A model generated the notes under the pieces. That model was not told the DNA's origin and searched no databases. It worked only from the letters and a program-made list of their open reading frames with translations. From assembly GCF_016808095.1 (NCBI RefSeq), contig NC_068976.1:16951663-17015662 (forward strand): a DNA stretch of 64,000 nucleotides, given 5' to 3'. The translations under genes and the position numbers were made by a program. Shown piece after piece: positions 49,094 to 62,222 of this stretch. Numbering within the stretch: the stretch's first letter is position 1; each line of letters begins with the position of its first letter. This DNA comes from Vigna angularis. Its lineage: Eukaryota; Streptophyta; Magnoliopsida; Fabales; Fabaceae.

Positions 49094-49680
49094 ATTTTTA
49101 GATGAGCCTCCAACTAATGTCTTTCCTTTTAGAAACGCATCATATATACTTTGGTCTTTTCTATAGTATGTGAGTGGTATCATCTGACATGTTAAAATGC
49201 TGTTGAGTGTGTTTGATTTGTTGCAGGTTTAACATCTTTGTTCTTGGCATTATTATTCCATTTGAGTTCCTTCTTATATGATTTGAGGTCCACAGGTATA
49301 TCCCCTTCATCACCCTACAGTGTATCTTTTCAATCTTTCAATTAGTTTCCAGACTCATGTATGGCATTCAATAAACCGAGAAATCATTTTATAAGCTGAA
49401 CCCAGCCCAATTAGCGCAATATTTCAAAAGATACACTGCAAATTAATAAGTAATAAGATTTTACACTGAAGTATTTCCAATCCATTTACTCTGCCAAGTT
49501 GCCATAACAAAGAACATAGGCACTGGACTGACAAGCATACAGAATTACATACTGCATAAACAACATGATCTTAGAAGTTTACTGATCCAAACGACAGAGT
49601 TCATAACATAAATATTTATACAAACTATTCTAGTCCAGTATCACATCACACAACCAGAATGATATATTATATCCTAGTGT

Positions 49681-52027
<2,347 letters not shown>

Positions 52028-52106
52028 GGGGAAGTCAAAAGGGAATGGATTGGGCGAAGAAAGAACTGGTGGAAATTTAACAGAAGCGAGGCCAATAGAA
52101 TTTTGA

Positions 52107-52112
52107 CACGTG
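52107..52112. promoter_or_regulatory. G-box / ABRE upstream of the RD19-like gene
   Basis: CACGTG, extended on the minus strand to GCACGTGTC, lies 80 bp before the protease start codon. ACGTGTC is the classical abscisic-acid response core. Function is inferred from sequence and position. Confidence 0.5.
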
Positions 52113-52700
52113 CTAACGGCGTCGTTTTCTAAAACTTGGGAGTGCACTCCTCAGCTAACACTATCCCCTAATAATCCATTAAAAATACGTGTTCGTGAGA
52201 TGTACGCAAAACGTATACCCTTTGTTTTGGTTTATTATACATCATTAAGCTAATATTTTATATTATAATGATGATATTACTAACTAATCAAATAAATTAA
52301 GTTTTTTAAGTGGTTTCTTTGGTTTTTTTGTCTCGATTTAATTTATATATGATCTAACATTAACATTTATAAGATTTTTACCACCTACTAATTTTATTTA
52401 TACGATTTAGATTAATACTAGAAATTATGACATCAATTTTAGTTACTTATGCCAAACAAATACTCTGCAATATCAGCATTGGACATCCATTTTCTTTTTA
52501 TATTAACATATTATTGTAAGCACGTACTATTTACTTAATCATGCCCAATTTGTATCCATACCTGGCATACGTATACTCATAAAATACAGTACATATGCAA
52601 CATGATCCATACAAACAGCATGATTCATTAATTAATGCTTTCCCACAAGGTGTCTACATCATGGCAAAGTTATTCAAGTTATTATTATTATTATTATTAC

Positions 52701-52714
<14 letters not shown>
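52113..52714. other. intergenic between protease gene and second duplication
   Basis: AT-rich; no gene supported. It ends in the TTA-repeat tract at 52679-52737. Confidence 0.5.

Positions 52715-52737
<23 letters not shown>
52679..52737. repeat. (TTA)n microsatellite at the start of duplicated block A
   Basis: A run of TTA with one TAC interruption. On the minus strand it reads (TAA)n and lies about 510 bp past the stop codon of the CCCH-RNase H gene. Homology with block B begins at this tract. Confidence 0.9.
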
Positions 52738-53247
52738 GGGTTTTGGGTTTCCCTCGAAAGGGTTGATAGTGTGGAGAGTCTTGACCTCTCTTTCTACTTC
52801 ACTTCAATCATTCTTTTCATTTTCTCACCATTTCTTTAAAAAACAAATAAAATAAACATGGGATAAGATAAAAAAGATGAACTAAAATAAAACACAATAA
52901 ATTAAAATAAAAAAAATTAAGCTAAACTGAAACAAAATAAAATAAAACTAAATACACATAATTAGATATGTTATTTCTCAAATTAATAAATATATTTTGT
53001 ATAATTTTTATTTTTGTATTTTATCTTTCTTTATTTTGAAATTAATTGTATTTTTTTCTTTTTTCTATTATTTTTACTTGGAGGTTGACAATATAATAAC
53101 GATAAAATTAATAAAAAATAATAATAAAATAACTAATTGTTATGCTTTGGAATATTGAAAATAAAAGAAATATAGAATGTAGCAAATATGGAAAAAAAGA
53201 ATTTTACTATGAAATATTCTCATCCAAAATATGAGAAGAAAATACAT

Positions 53248-54440
53248 TTAACGATAATACATTGTTCCAATTTTATCTGCACATAAAGGTAAAAGAAGAA
53301 AATTTGGAGGAAATTTAAAAAGTATAACAGGTGATTTTGAAGATAACGATAGTCCATATTTAGCAAGACCATCTGCTACCGAATTGGTCTCTCTAAATAC
53401 ATGATTCCAAGTAATGTAATCAACTTTGGCACCCATCTCTATTATCGAAGAAACAAGAGCATAAAATGGATGGTTTTGATGGATGACTCTTCCATTAATA
53501 AGTTGGATAGCTATTAATGAATCACTTTCAACGATCAAATTTTTATATCCCATTGATATTCCTATTTCCATTCCAAGCTTGATTGCAAATAATTCAGCTT
53601 CTGCTGCTGAATCAACTTTTAACACACTTGAGAAGGCAAAAAGAAAATCACCCTGAGAATCTCTGATAATGCCTCCTGCAGCGGCCTTTTTTCCATCCCA
53701 AGTGTAAGCTCCATCACAGTTAATTTTAACATATCCTTTTGGAGGTGGTATCCAACAAACTAATCTTGTAAAACATGAATTATCTCTCTGGAAAAAAAAT
53801 GTTTGTTCATCAATTGATAAATAAATTACAAAATATAACAATGTAAAAAGATCGAATGAAAATTTACATTTTTAACATCTAATTGAAAGTAAAAATAAAA
53901 GAATAATAATAATAAAAGATGATTTTTATGTCAAAAAAATTACTAGATAAACATGCTTCAAAGACATAAAACATTTCAAATTGAACTTTCACCATAATCT
54001 TTTTGCGTATTTTTCTTTAGTAAATAAATATGGCATCCTATTGAATGCATATCCTATTGTGACATTTTTACATTAATTTATAATTATAAAACAATGCAAA
54101 ACTTTTTCAATCTCATTTCTTTGTGATTCTCGATTATTACTGTTGTGAATAAAAAATAACATCAATAGCAACATAATCCGTGAACAATATGACTTATCTT
54201 TTTAATTCAAAACTAAATTAATTTAGAATAAACGAACACAGTATGAAAATTTTATCATTATTAACATTTTAATGCAAAAGGATAAAAGAAATTTACCTTA
54301 TCAATATGAAAGTTGTAGTTTGTGTTAACCCACCAATGTAAATTTGGGCATTCTTCACCCTTTGGACAATTACCATTTATCCAATCTGCACATGTAGTAG
54401 GTGATGATGAACTTTGAGATATCTTCCTTCCTACCTCCAT
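53248..54440 (-). CDS. CCCH zinc finger-RNase H domain protein (copy A)
   Basis: Two exons, 54297-54440 and 53248-53787 (donor AAG|gtaaat, acceptor ttttccag, phase 0), predict 227 residues. Exon 1 encodes a CCCH finger, C17-X7-C25-X5-C31-X3-H35 (TTCADWINGNCPKGEECPNL). Exon 2 encodes an RNase H fold of the plant LINE type (RVT_3): WIPPPKGYVKINCDGA, then AAAGGIIRDSQGDFLFAFS, AAEAELFAIKLG, LIVESDSL, HVFRETNSVADGLAKYG. The four acidic positions D73, E111, D137 and D187 are all present, so activity on RNA-DNA hybrids is possible but unproven. Copy B preserves both exons, the intron and length with 94% identity in exon 2, suggesting the frame has been constrained. An upstream in-frame ATG at 54641 is not conserved in copy B, so I use 54440. 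Joining of the exons is predicted from splice sites only; it could instead be a domesticated or decaying LINE fragment next to an unrelated finger. Confidence 0.7.
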
Positions 54441-54910
54441 ATTTTGTAACAATGAACAAGATACAATTCTGTATAGACTTAACTCTCTCAGAGAAATGGT
54501 TTTCAAAGAAAATGGAAATGATAATTTTGAAGGAAAAGATAGTGTAATAGATTTTGGATATGATTCATTTAAATAGAGAAATGAAATACTAGAACATAAA
54601 GAGTTAGAGATAAAATAAAATAAAAGATAAAAAATAATCAAGATAATATAATAAAATAAAATAAAAATAAAATAAATGACGAAAGATAAAAATAAAATAA
54701 AAATAAAATAAATGACGAAAGATAAAAATAAAATAAAAATAACAATAAACCATATTAATTATCGTATCTTTAGTTTTAAGTAAACCATTAAAGTTGATTT
54801 ATATACTACGATGGATAAAAAAATACAATCCTATAAAAATTTAAAATATTTGTGCAATATCTGATGCTCCAAATCTATAAATGTAGTTTTCTGTCCTAAC
54901 TAAACGAATA

Positions 54911-54983
<73 letters not shown>

Positions 54984-55631
54984 TAAATATTTGTATATAT
55001 TTTAGTTAGGTTAACATTGTTAACTGCTTTTAAGTATTTGCAGTATCTAAGATTTTGTATTTTTTTATTTAAGTTTGTGAGATATTTATTGATGTAAGGA
55101 TATAAATTTAAATATGTATAAATGAAAATTTTGATTTATATATTATAGATTTTTTACTATAATACATAATATTATGTGTTGGTTGTTAATAGTTATTAAG
55201 GTGAAAAAGTAACTCAAATAAATTAAATGACTAAACTTAAGTCTCACATAAAAACTAAATAAATCTTATTAAAGGAGATAATTTATTTTCAAAACTAAAT
55301 TAATTGAATATATTCAATTAAAAGTAATAGTTTTAGGTTAAATGATTTAAATTGTTAGTATGTTAATTATTCGACTGAAATTTGGCTGGATATATTATAT
55401 TTTAATTTTATTTTTCTATAAGTTTGTAATGGACTATAATATTGCTTGACCGTTTTCATAAATTTTTAAGATTATGTCATACTTTCGAATGTGATAAATA
55501 ATAATAAATAATAATAAATATAATAATAATAAAACTTAAGATATTTTTAATTATTTTTTTTCATAAATATTAATCTTTTATCTTTTATTTACTTTTTCAT
55601 AAATGTTTAAGATTTTGTCATAATCTTGACT
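54441..55631. other. 5' flank of copy A with simple repeats
   Basis: AAAT-type tandem repeats (54640-54750; the phrase aaataaatgacgaaagat recurs) and a long (TA)n at 54914-54981. The rest aligns with block B at 62340-63090, which lacks the (TA)n. Confidence 0.55.
54914..54981. repeat. (TA)n microsatellite
   Basis: About 68 bases of TA present in block A and absent from block B at the aligned position (near 62460). Confidence 0.95.
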
Positions 55632-55636
55632 GTGAC

Positions 55637-57133
55637 TGTAACATCCCAAAAATACAGTCGAAAACTATATGATAGAATAATTACATTGAATAATATTACA
55701 AATCAGTTTTACATTAAAGTAGAACGTACGGTTGTGGCCGAACGACCTTACAAAAAAAGACAAGAAATTCAAAGTTGAACAGGGTTGCAATTCTGACCGA
55801 ACTGTTTACAAAAGAATCATACCGAATGGTCAAGCAAAAGAAAAGGGAAAAGGTGATCGAACGATCACCTTACTATCAGGCTATGCTACTGACCGAACGG
55901 TTCTACTGTTCGGTCTTAACTTCTACTTCTACTAAGTTATCTTCCTTCAGCGCTTCTTCCAGTAGCTCGTCTCCTTCTGCTCACATCCACATGTATGATC
56001 ATTGCAATAGAAGGACAACCGAATGTACAAAATAGACAAGACAGAAAACACAGGGTAAGCTTATGTAATTTAATTCATGTATAAACATATATTTCACACA
56101 ATCAACTAAACAAGATAATTCATCACTCGTTCATGCAAAGCCTAATACTAGACTGACTGTCCAGACTGTATGAAATCTGTGTAGCTACGACGTTCGTGCA
56201 CCCGGGTGATGTAGTAATTGGGATACCCTCAACAGCTGCCACCTAAGGTTAGTCATATCTGTCCAAATTAACCATAAGGACTAGGACCTCCTGTCGTTCC
56301 CACACATGACTTACCCTCCTCTACGTGAGGACGAGTAATCACGGAACATCAGGATGAACCGCCAGCTTAGCATGTCCACATTCATACTTTACAAATTCCA
56401 ATATACATTCATGAGCTATTCCTCCTCGGAAAGCTCGTCCATAATCCAAAACATTTCATCCATATCATATTCTCTTCATCTTTCATTATTAATCATCTCA
56501 ATTTCACCTTCGTACAAAGATTATTAAGGACACCAAATACCGGACGTTCAACCCCAACTAAGAACGAGACCGAACACTTGGAGCGAGACCAAGAGGTCTC
56601 CAGTTCCAGAATAGATTAAGACCGAGAGGTTTACTATCAGGTTGAGAAAGGAACCGAGTACAATTAGATATCACACGAATGAATGGAACGAATGTTATTT
56701 ACAAAGTGAGCCAATTAAATGAACTGACTCTTGAGAGCTCAAACCGAACACTGAAAAGACCATGCCAAGTGCTAAGACTCTAGGCCAAAACCGATGAATA
56801 CAGACACTTCAAAGAATAATACTTAGAAGAATTCGCATGAAGAAACCGTACGCTTATAAATACTTAGCTTATTTGAGTTTACATCAAGAAAACCGAATGT
56901 CAGTCAATGACCGAGCACGGTAGAGAGAACTCTATTGAAGTTGGACGAACGTTATTTTCATCAATATAGATTATAGAAAAGAAAGGAGAATGAGCGCTTG
57001 GTGTAAGACCGAGCACTACTCAGTACGAGCGCTTGGTGTAAGACCGAGCACTACTAAACTTATAGTAGAAGGCTTGATAAATATAATAAGATACCATTTT
57101 AAGTAGTGTTTAAGAACAAACGAAAATATACAA

Positions 57134-57201
<68 letters not shown>

Positions 57202-58015
57202 TTAAGTTTATAACCGAATATCAAGAAACAACTATGCTTGGCCGAACGCTCATGCATAGTATTACGAAACGAAGGCGCTCGTCCTCAACTAGGATTCTTC
57301 CCAAATGAAAGAATCCAATTCCAACCAAGTTCACTAGAAAAACCGAACGATCAAGGACCGTTCAGTGACGAACGTACACTTTCATAGGAAAATTTCATAC
57401 TTAGAAATCATTTATCTCAATTCAATTTCTCAACATTTATATACATAATTTCATACATCCATATCATAAAAATTTCACATACTTCATACATCAGAACATA
57501 GCACAATCATATTTCATTTTAAATCATCAAATCAATGAATGTTCATGCAATACAGCAACATACAAATTAGATTAATAAGCTTCCCTTACCTCTGAGCGTG
57601 ACCGAACGCTCCTAGAGGCAGAAATACGGTTCGCCCTACTACAAGTCCTTCTATCCTTAACGCTCAACAATTCTCCAAAACTAAACCAAACAAAAGACCA
57701 AAAATGGCTCAGAACGAGATGAACTCATGCAACCAGAATATTGGTTTACATGTGCCAGAAAACGAACGGCTAAAGGAGAAGAAGAACTTACCAGTTCAGA
57801 ACCCGAAAACGATCGGTTCAAACTGAAGCACTTGATGTCGGAAGTGCTTCTGCGGTGCCTGAGTGGTGATCGGAGAAGAGAAAGGGTGAGATTTCGTAGA
57901 GAGAAGGAAGGGTTTTTAGAGAGAAGGAGGAGGAAATGTTTCAGAGATTTGGAGAAGAAGGTTGCATGCAGAGGGTGATATGATCATACATAGGTCAAGA
58001 ATGAAGAGTTTCAGA
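55637..58015. mobile_element. LTR-like insertion (possible solo LTR) splitting block A
   Basis: Block B reads straight through (cataatcttgatggtgaaaa, near 63080), whereas block A is interrupted after ctGTGAC. The insertion opens TGTAACATCCCAAAAATA, a start I associate with Ty3/gypsy LTRs. GTGAC recurs at 58016-58020 followed by aaaaa, so 55632-55636 and 58016-58020 look like a 5-bp target duplication. The 3' end by this reading is tttcaga rather than the usual CA, so the boundary is tentative. The interior is less AT-rich, with many CCGAAC/GTTCGG-type motifs, a 35-bp-period direct repeat at 56992-57055 and (TA)n at 57138-57200. No polymerase or gag domain is visible; the open frame at 57727-57978 is basic, low in complexity and unassigned. 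Confidence 0.55.
57138..57200. repeat. (TA)n microsatellite
   Basis: About 62 bases of TA inside the LTR-like insertion. Confidence 0.95.
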
Positions 58016-58020
58016 GTGAC

Positions 58021-58792
58021 AAAAAGCACAAAAAAAGTAGAATAGGTTTCATAGGCGTGTATTTGCCTCTTTGATTTCTTTCTCTTAGTTCTTGTGAATA
58101 AACGCTTATAAACTCTTCTTTCTCTTTAAGAACAAGCAATGTGGGATTCTCCATGGCTTGGTTTTAAAAAGAAAAGAAGAGGAAATGGGCGTCCTAGGCG
58201 TGTAGCATTAGATAACATAACTAGCTTTCATGTTTTGAACTATAGGAGAACTAGTTGCCTTTTAAACCCTTTGGAGTGGAGAGAATTGAGCAATGTGGGA
58301 CTCAAAAGTCCCTAGAGGAACTGCAGCAGCTACTGGACGGCCTCCACACTCATAAGTCCTACATCTCCTAGATCTTGCATCCTAGCTCACTCCAAAGGTT
58401 ATATAAGAAGGCTTAGGGGTCTCCTTTTTGTACCTTACCTTGGATCAATTGAATTTTGAGTTGATTTGCACTTTTGCAATCTTCTTTGAGATAGTATTCT
58501 GTCTCCAAAGTCCCTATTTTGGGCAGACCTTATCTTGCTCAAGCAAGTGGCGGTCCTCCTTTGATGCTTATCTTAAAGCTTCCTTCAAGTGGCGAATCTT
58601 CAAATCATAAGTTTCCTCTTCCTTAATCTCTTTTATTTTTAATTTCTTTCATTTTTAATTTCTTTCCCATTCTCTTAAATGTCATTTAGTATATTCTCTC
58701 TAGGTATGCACTTCCCCATCAGAGGGAGTGGCGTGAGTTTTGAAAAACTGAGTTTTGCTACCACGTCAAGGACGAACGACCTCTAAATAACA
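58021..58792. mobile_element. second inserted block in block A
   Basis: Between gtgacaaaaag (58016-58026) and aaataacaaaattaataattt (58787 on), about 770 bp have no counterpart in block B, where gtgaaaaataacaa is continuous. It contains caatgtgggactc/caatgtgggattct repeats (near 58137 and 58282) and ttatataagaaggc (58398), a TATA-like motif. The ends show no clear inverted repeats or target duplication, so type is unresolved; it may be the remainder of the same retroelement. Confidence 0.4.
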
Positions 58793-59690
58793 AAATTAAT
58801 AATTTAGATAAGTGCTTTTTAGTGTTTTTTCATTGAATAAATAAAACATTTATATTTTCTAATTTAATCTCTATGGTTTATTTTTTTTTAGATGCGGTTG
58901 TTGTTTTGTGTAGTATCATGTAAGATTTTGTAACTAATAATAATGATATTGTCGCTAATATAAAATAATAAATGAGTTTTATTATATTAATTAAAAACAT
59001 GGTGATGAACATCAAGATAATTAGGTTACCAAGATGTATCTATATTTATTAAGGAACAGTTACACAAATTGATACAGTGATGAAGTAAAAATATTTAATA
59101 AAATAATAAGTACATTGTTCAAATAATAAAAATAACTTAATTGAAAAATATAAAAAGTTTAAATATTTATTTAATAAAAAAATTTAACAAAGACTCAGTA
59201 AAAAATATTTATATTTATGAATATTTTAAAATTTAAATAAATCTAATAAAAATTATTTTATCAAACGAAAAACATAAAATTATTCATTTGAATATTATAC
59301 AAATTATTATTTATGGTAACCTGTTAATTTGGATACGAGTAATTATTTAAAAAATTATTGTTTATCCAATATTTCGTTGATCTTAATATAATATATATTG
59401 ATAACAAAAAAATATATTTATATTTTTTGTTTCTATGAAGTTGGTCCTTGTACTATACTTCTTTGTTTAAGATTAGTTACCATGAGGTGTTATTAATAAA
59501 ATAATTTTACAGAATTTATGATGTAATTTTAGTATCTATTTTACATGTTCAGACTCATCATTATTTTGTTTTCTAAAATCTAGATTAAACATTATAAGAT
59601 CTAAATTAATTATCTATCTTATTTTTATTGATTCTGGATAAAAGAATATAATTAATAGAGGATTTAATAAAGATAAAAAGATAAGATAAT

Positions 59691-60467
59691 ATCAGGATTA
59701 AGTAATAAAAGAATACTAAATATTTTATCCAAATCTTTACCGACGAAATTTTATGTCCAACGTTATTATTATTATTAATTACTTTATGATAAATACATCA
59801 AGGAAGGATCATCCATTCCTGACAAGATATGTGAACGAAATAACATGAATATTATATTTATATTTGGATTTTTCTACCTAAGAAACGTCATTTTTAACTA
59901 ATTAAAAATGTATTTTGTCTTAATTAAAAAAAATAAAAGCTGTTAAAAGTAGCAAGAGATAATTAAAAACAGAAAATATTACAATTTTCTCATAAAAGCC
60001 TAGAAGTCAAAATTATTACAAGGATAGGAATCAACCTAATAGTTCTTCAAGTTCTTTATCTATTTTAACTCTTGCTCGTGCCAAAATTGATTCATTTTCT
60101 CACTACAAAAATGTCTAGTGATACTACTTAGAGTGATATTCCTACCATTATAATAGATAAGGACATGAATATCCTACATATAAAGAATTTTGCTATTTTC
60201 TCCATTTAGTTGATGATAAAAAATAATATTTCATTAGGATTTATATGTGCTTAAAAACAAATATGACTTTAACAAACTTATTCCTCGATTTTTCTCATAT
60301 GTTGAAACTCAAGGTTAACACCACTATTAAAGTTTTTCAGTCAGATAATGATAAAAAAATTCTTTCAAAGATTTTTCTTTATAATAAAGGTGTTATACAT
60401 TAGTTTTCTTGTGGTGAAAGACCTTAATAAAACACCGTGGTAGAAAGAGAATATTTACATATTTTAA
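59691..60467. other. spacer between duplicated blocks
   Basis: AT-rich, no gene supported. It may belong to block A, with its partner lying beyond the window end. cactacaaaaatgtc near 60101 resembles a CACTA terminus, but no partner end is found. Confidence 0.4.
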
Positions 60468-60487
60468 TAATAATAATAATAATAATC

Positions 60488-60520
<33 letters not shown>
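60468..60520. repeat. (AAT)n/(ATT)n tract at the start of block B
   Basis: AAT repeats turn into ATT repeats (about 60498), then ggggttttgggtttgcctcg begins the block B homology. It corresponds in position to 52679-52737. Confidence 0.9.
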
Positions 60521-60521
<1 letters not shown>

Positions 60522-61032
60522 GGGGTTTTGGGTTTGCCTCGAAATGGTTGATAGTGTGGAGAGCCTTCACCTCTCTTTCTATTTCACTTCAATCATTCTT
60601 TTCATTTTCTCACCATTTCTTTAAAAAACAAATAAAAGTAAACATGGGATAAGATAAAAAAGATGAACTAAAATAAAACACAATAAATTAAAATAAAATA
60701 AATTAAGCTAAACTGAAACAAAATAAAATAAAACTAAATACACATAATTAGATATGTTATTTCTCAAATTAATAAATATATTTTGTATAATTTTTATTTT
60801 TTTATTTTATCTTTCTTTATTTTGAAATTAATTGTATTTTTTTCTTTTTTCTATTATTTTTACTTGGAGGTTGACAATATAATAAAGATATAATTAATTA
60901 AAAATAATAATATAATAACTAATTATTATGATTTAGAATATTTAAAATAAAAGAAATGTACAAGTAGCAAATATGGAAAAAAAGAATTTTATTATGAAAT
61001 ATTCTCATCCAAAATATGAGAAGAAAATACAT

Positions 61033-62222
61033 TTAACGATAATACATTGTTCCAATTTTATCCGCACATAAAGGTAAAAGAAGAAAATTTGGAGGAAATT
61101 TAAAAAGTATAACAGGTGATTTTGAGGATAAGGATAGTCCATATTTAGCAAGACTATCTGCGGCCGAATTGGTCTCTCTAAATACATGATTCCAAGTAAC
61201 GTAATCAACTTTGGCACCCATCTGTATTATTGAAGAAACAAGAGCATAAAATGGATGTTTTTGATGGATGACTCTCCCATTAATAAGTTGGATAGCTGTT
61301 AACGAATCACTTTCAACGATCAAATTTTTATATCCCATTGATATTCCTATTTCCATTCCAAGCTTGATTACAAATAATTCAGCTTCTGCTGCTGAATCAA
61401 CTTTTAACACACTTGAGAAAGCAAAAAGAAAATCACCCTGAGAATCTCTGATAACACCTCCTGCAGCGGCCTTTTTTCCATCCCAAGTGTAAGCTCCATC
61501 ACAGTTAATTTTAACATATCCTTTTGGAGGTGGTATCCAACAAACTAATCTTGTAAAACTTGAATGATCTCTCTGAAAAAAAATGTTTGTTCATCAATTG
61601 ATAAATAAATTACAAAATATAACAATGTAAAAAAATCAAATGAAAAATTTAAATTTTTAACATCTAAAAGTAAAAATAAAAGAATAATTATTGTTATTAT
61701 AATAAAAGATTATTTTTATGTAAAAAAAATTACTAGATAAACATGCCGCAAAGACATGAAACATTCCAAATTGAACTTTCACCATAATCATTTTGCGTAT
61801 TTTTCTTTAGTAAAAAAAATGACATCCTATTGAAGGCATATCCTATTGTAACATTTCTACATTAATTTATAATTCTAAAACAATGCAAAACTTTTTCAAT
61901 CTCATTTTTTTGTGATTCTCGATTATTACTATTGTGAATAGAAAATAACATCAATAACCACATAATCAGATGTGACTTATCTTTTTAATTCAAAACTAAA
62001 TTAATTTGGAATAAAAGAACATAGTATGAAAATGTTATCATTATTAACATTTTAATGCAAAAGGATAAAAAAAATTACCTTATCATTATGAAAGTTGTTG
62101 TTTGTGTTAACCCACCAATGTAAATTTGGACATTCTTCACCCTTTGGACAATTACCATTTATCCAATCTGTACATGTAGTAGGTGATGATGACCTTTGAG
62201 AAATCTTCCTTTCAATCTCCAT
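61033..62222 (-). CDS. CCCH zinc finger-RNase H domain protein (copy B)
   Basis: Exons 62079-62222 and 61033-61572 have exactly the same lengths (144 and 540 bp), phases and splice signals as copy A; the acceptor is tttttcag. The predicted protein is 227 residues. The CCCH finger (CTDWINGNCPKGEECPNLH) and all four RNase H acidic residues are kept. Ten substitutions distinguish exon 2 from copy A, mostly mild (I/V, A/V, E/Q), with N to H and C to S at the exon start and SVADGL to SAADSL near the last catalytic Asp. Exon 1 has six changes in 48 residues, so the N-terminal part evolves faster. No stop or frameshift is present. It is the partner of the gene at 53248-54440; see that entry for role and doubts. 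Confidence 0.7.

Larger units (their letters stand above)
42006..49680. other. intergenic, 7.7 kb, no gene supported
   Basis: Simple repeats occur at 42011-42050 (CT), 42434-42480 (ATT), 45047-45066 (GA) and 46845-46914 (TA). 42985-43019 is a 15-bp stem hairpin. 47000-47600 is almost pure A/T. 48974-49093 has a 60-bp direct repeat. Around 49227-49300 a stretch with acceptor- and donor-like borders reads FNIFVLGIIIPFEFLLI then stop; this may be a stray exon remnant but cannot be assigned. Confidence 0.45.
52715..59690. repeat. second large duplication, block A
   Basis: From the TTA tract through 55630, and again from about 58793 to at least 59690, this block aligns with 60500-64000, gene included. 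Insertions of about 3.1 kb separate the two matching parts. Block B runs off the window end, so the full unit length is unknown; start-to-start spacing is about 7.8 kb. Confidence 0.85.

Noticed and set aside
52595..52855. Open frame with a poly-leucine run, repeated at 60437-60652
   Set aside because: The leucines come from the TTA tract; similarity between copies reflects DNA duplication, and the frame has no domain.
57727..57978. Basic 83-residue open frame in the LTR-like insertion
   Set aside because: Low-complexity Arg/Glu sequence with no gag, integrase or polymerase motif.
60101..60120. CACTACAAAAATGTC resembling a CACTA terminus
   Set aside because: No inverted partner, subterminal repeats or target duplication found within the window.
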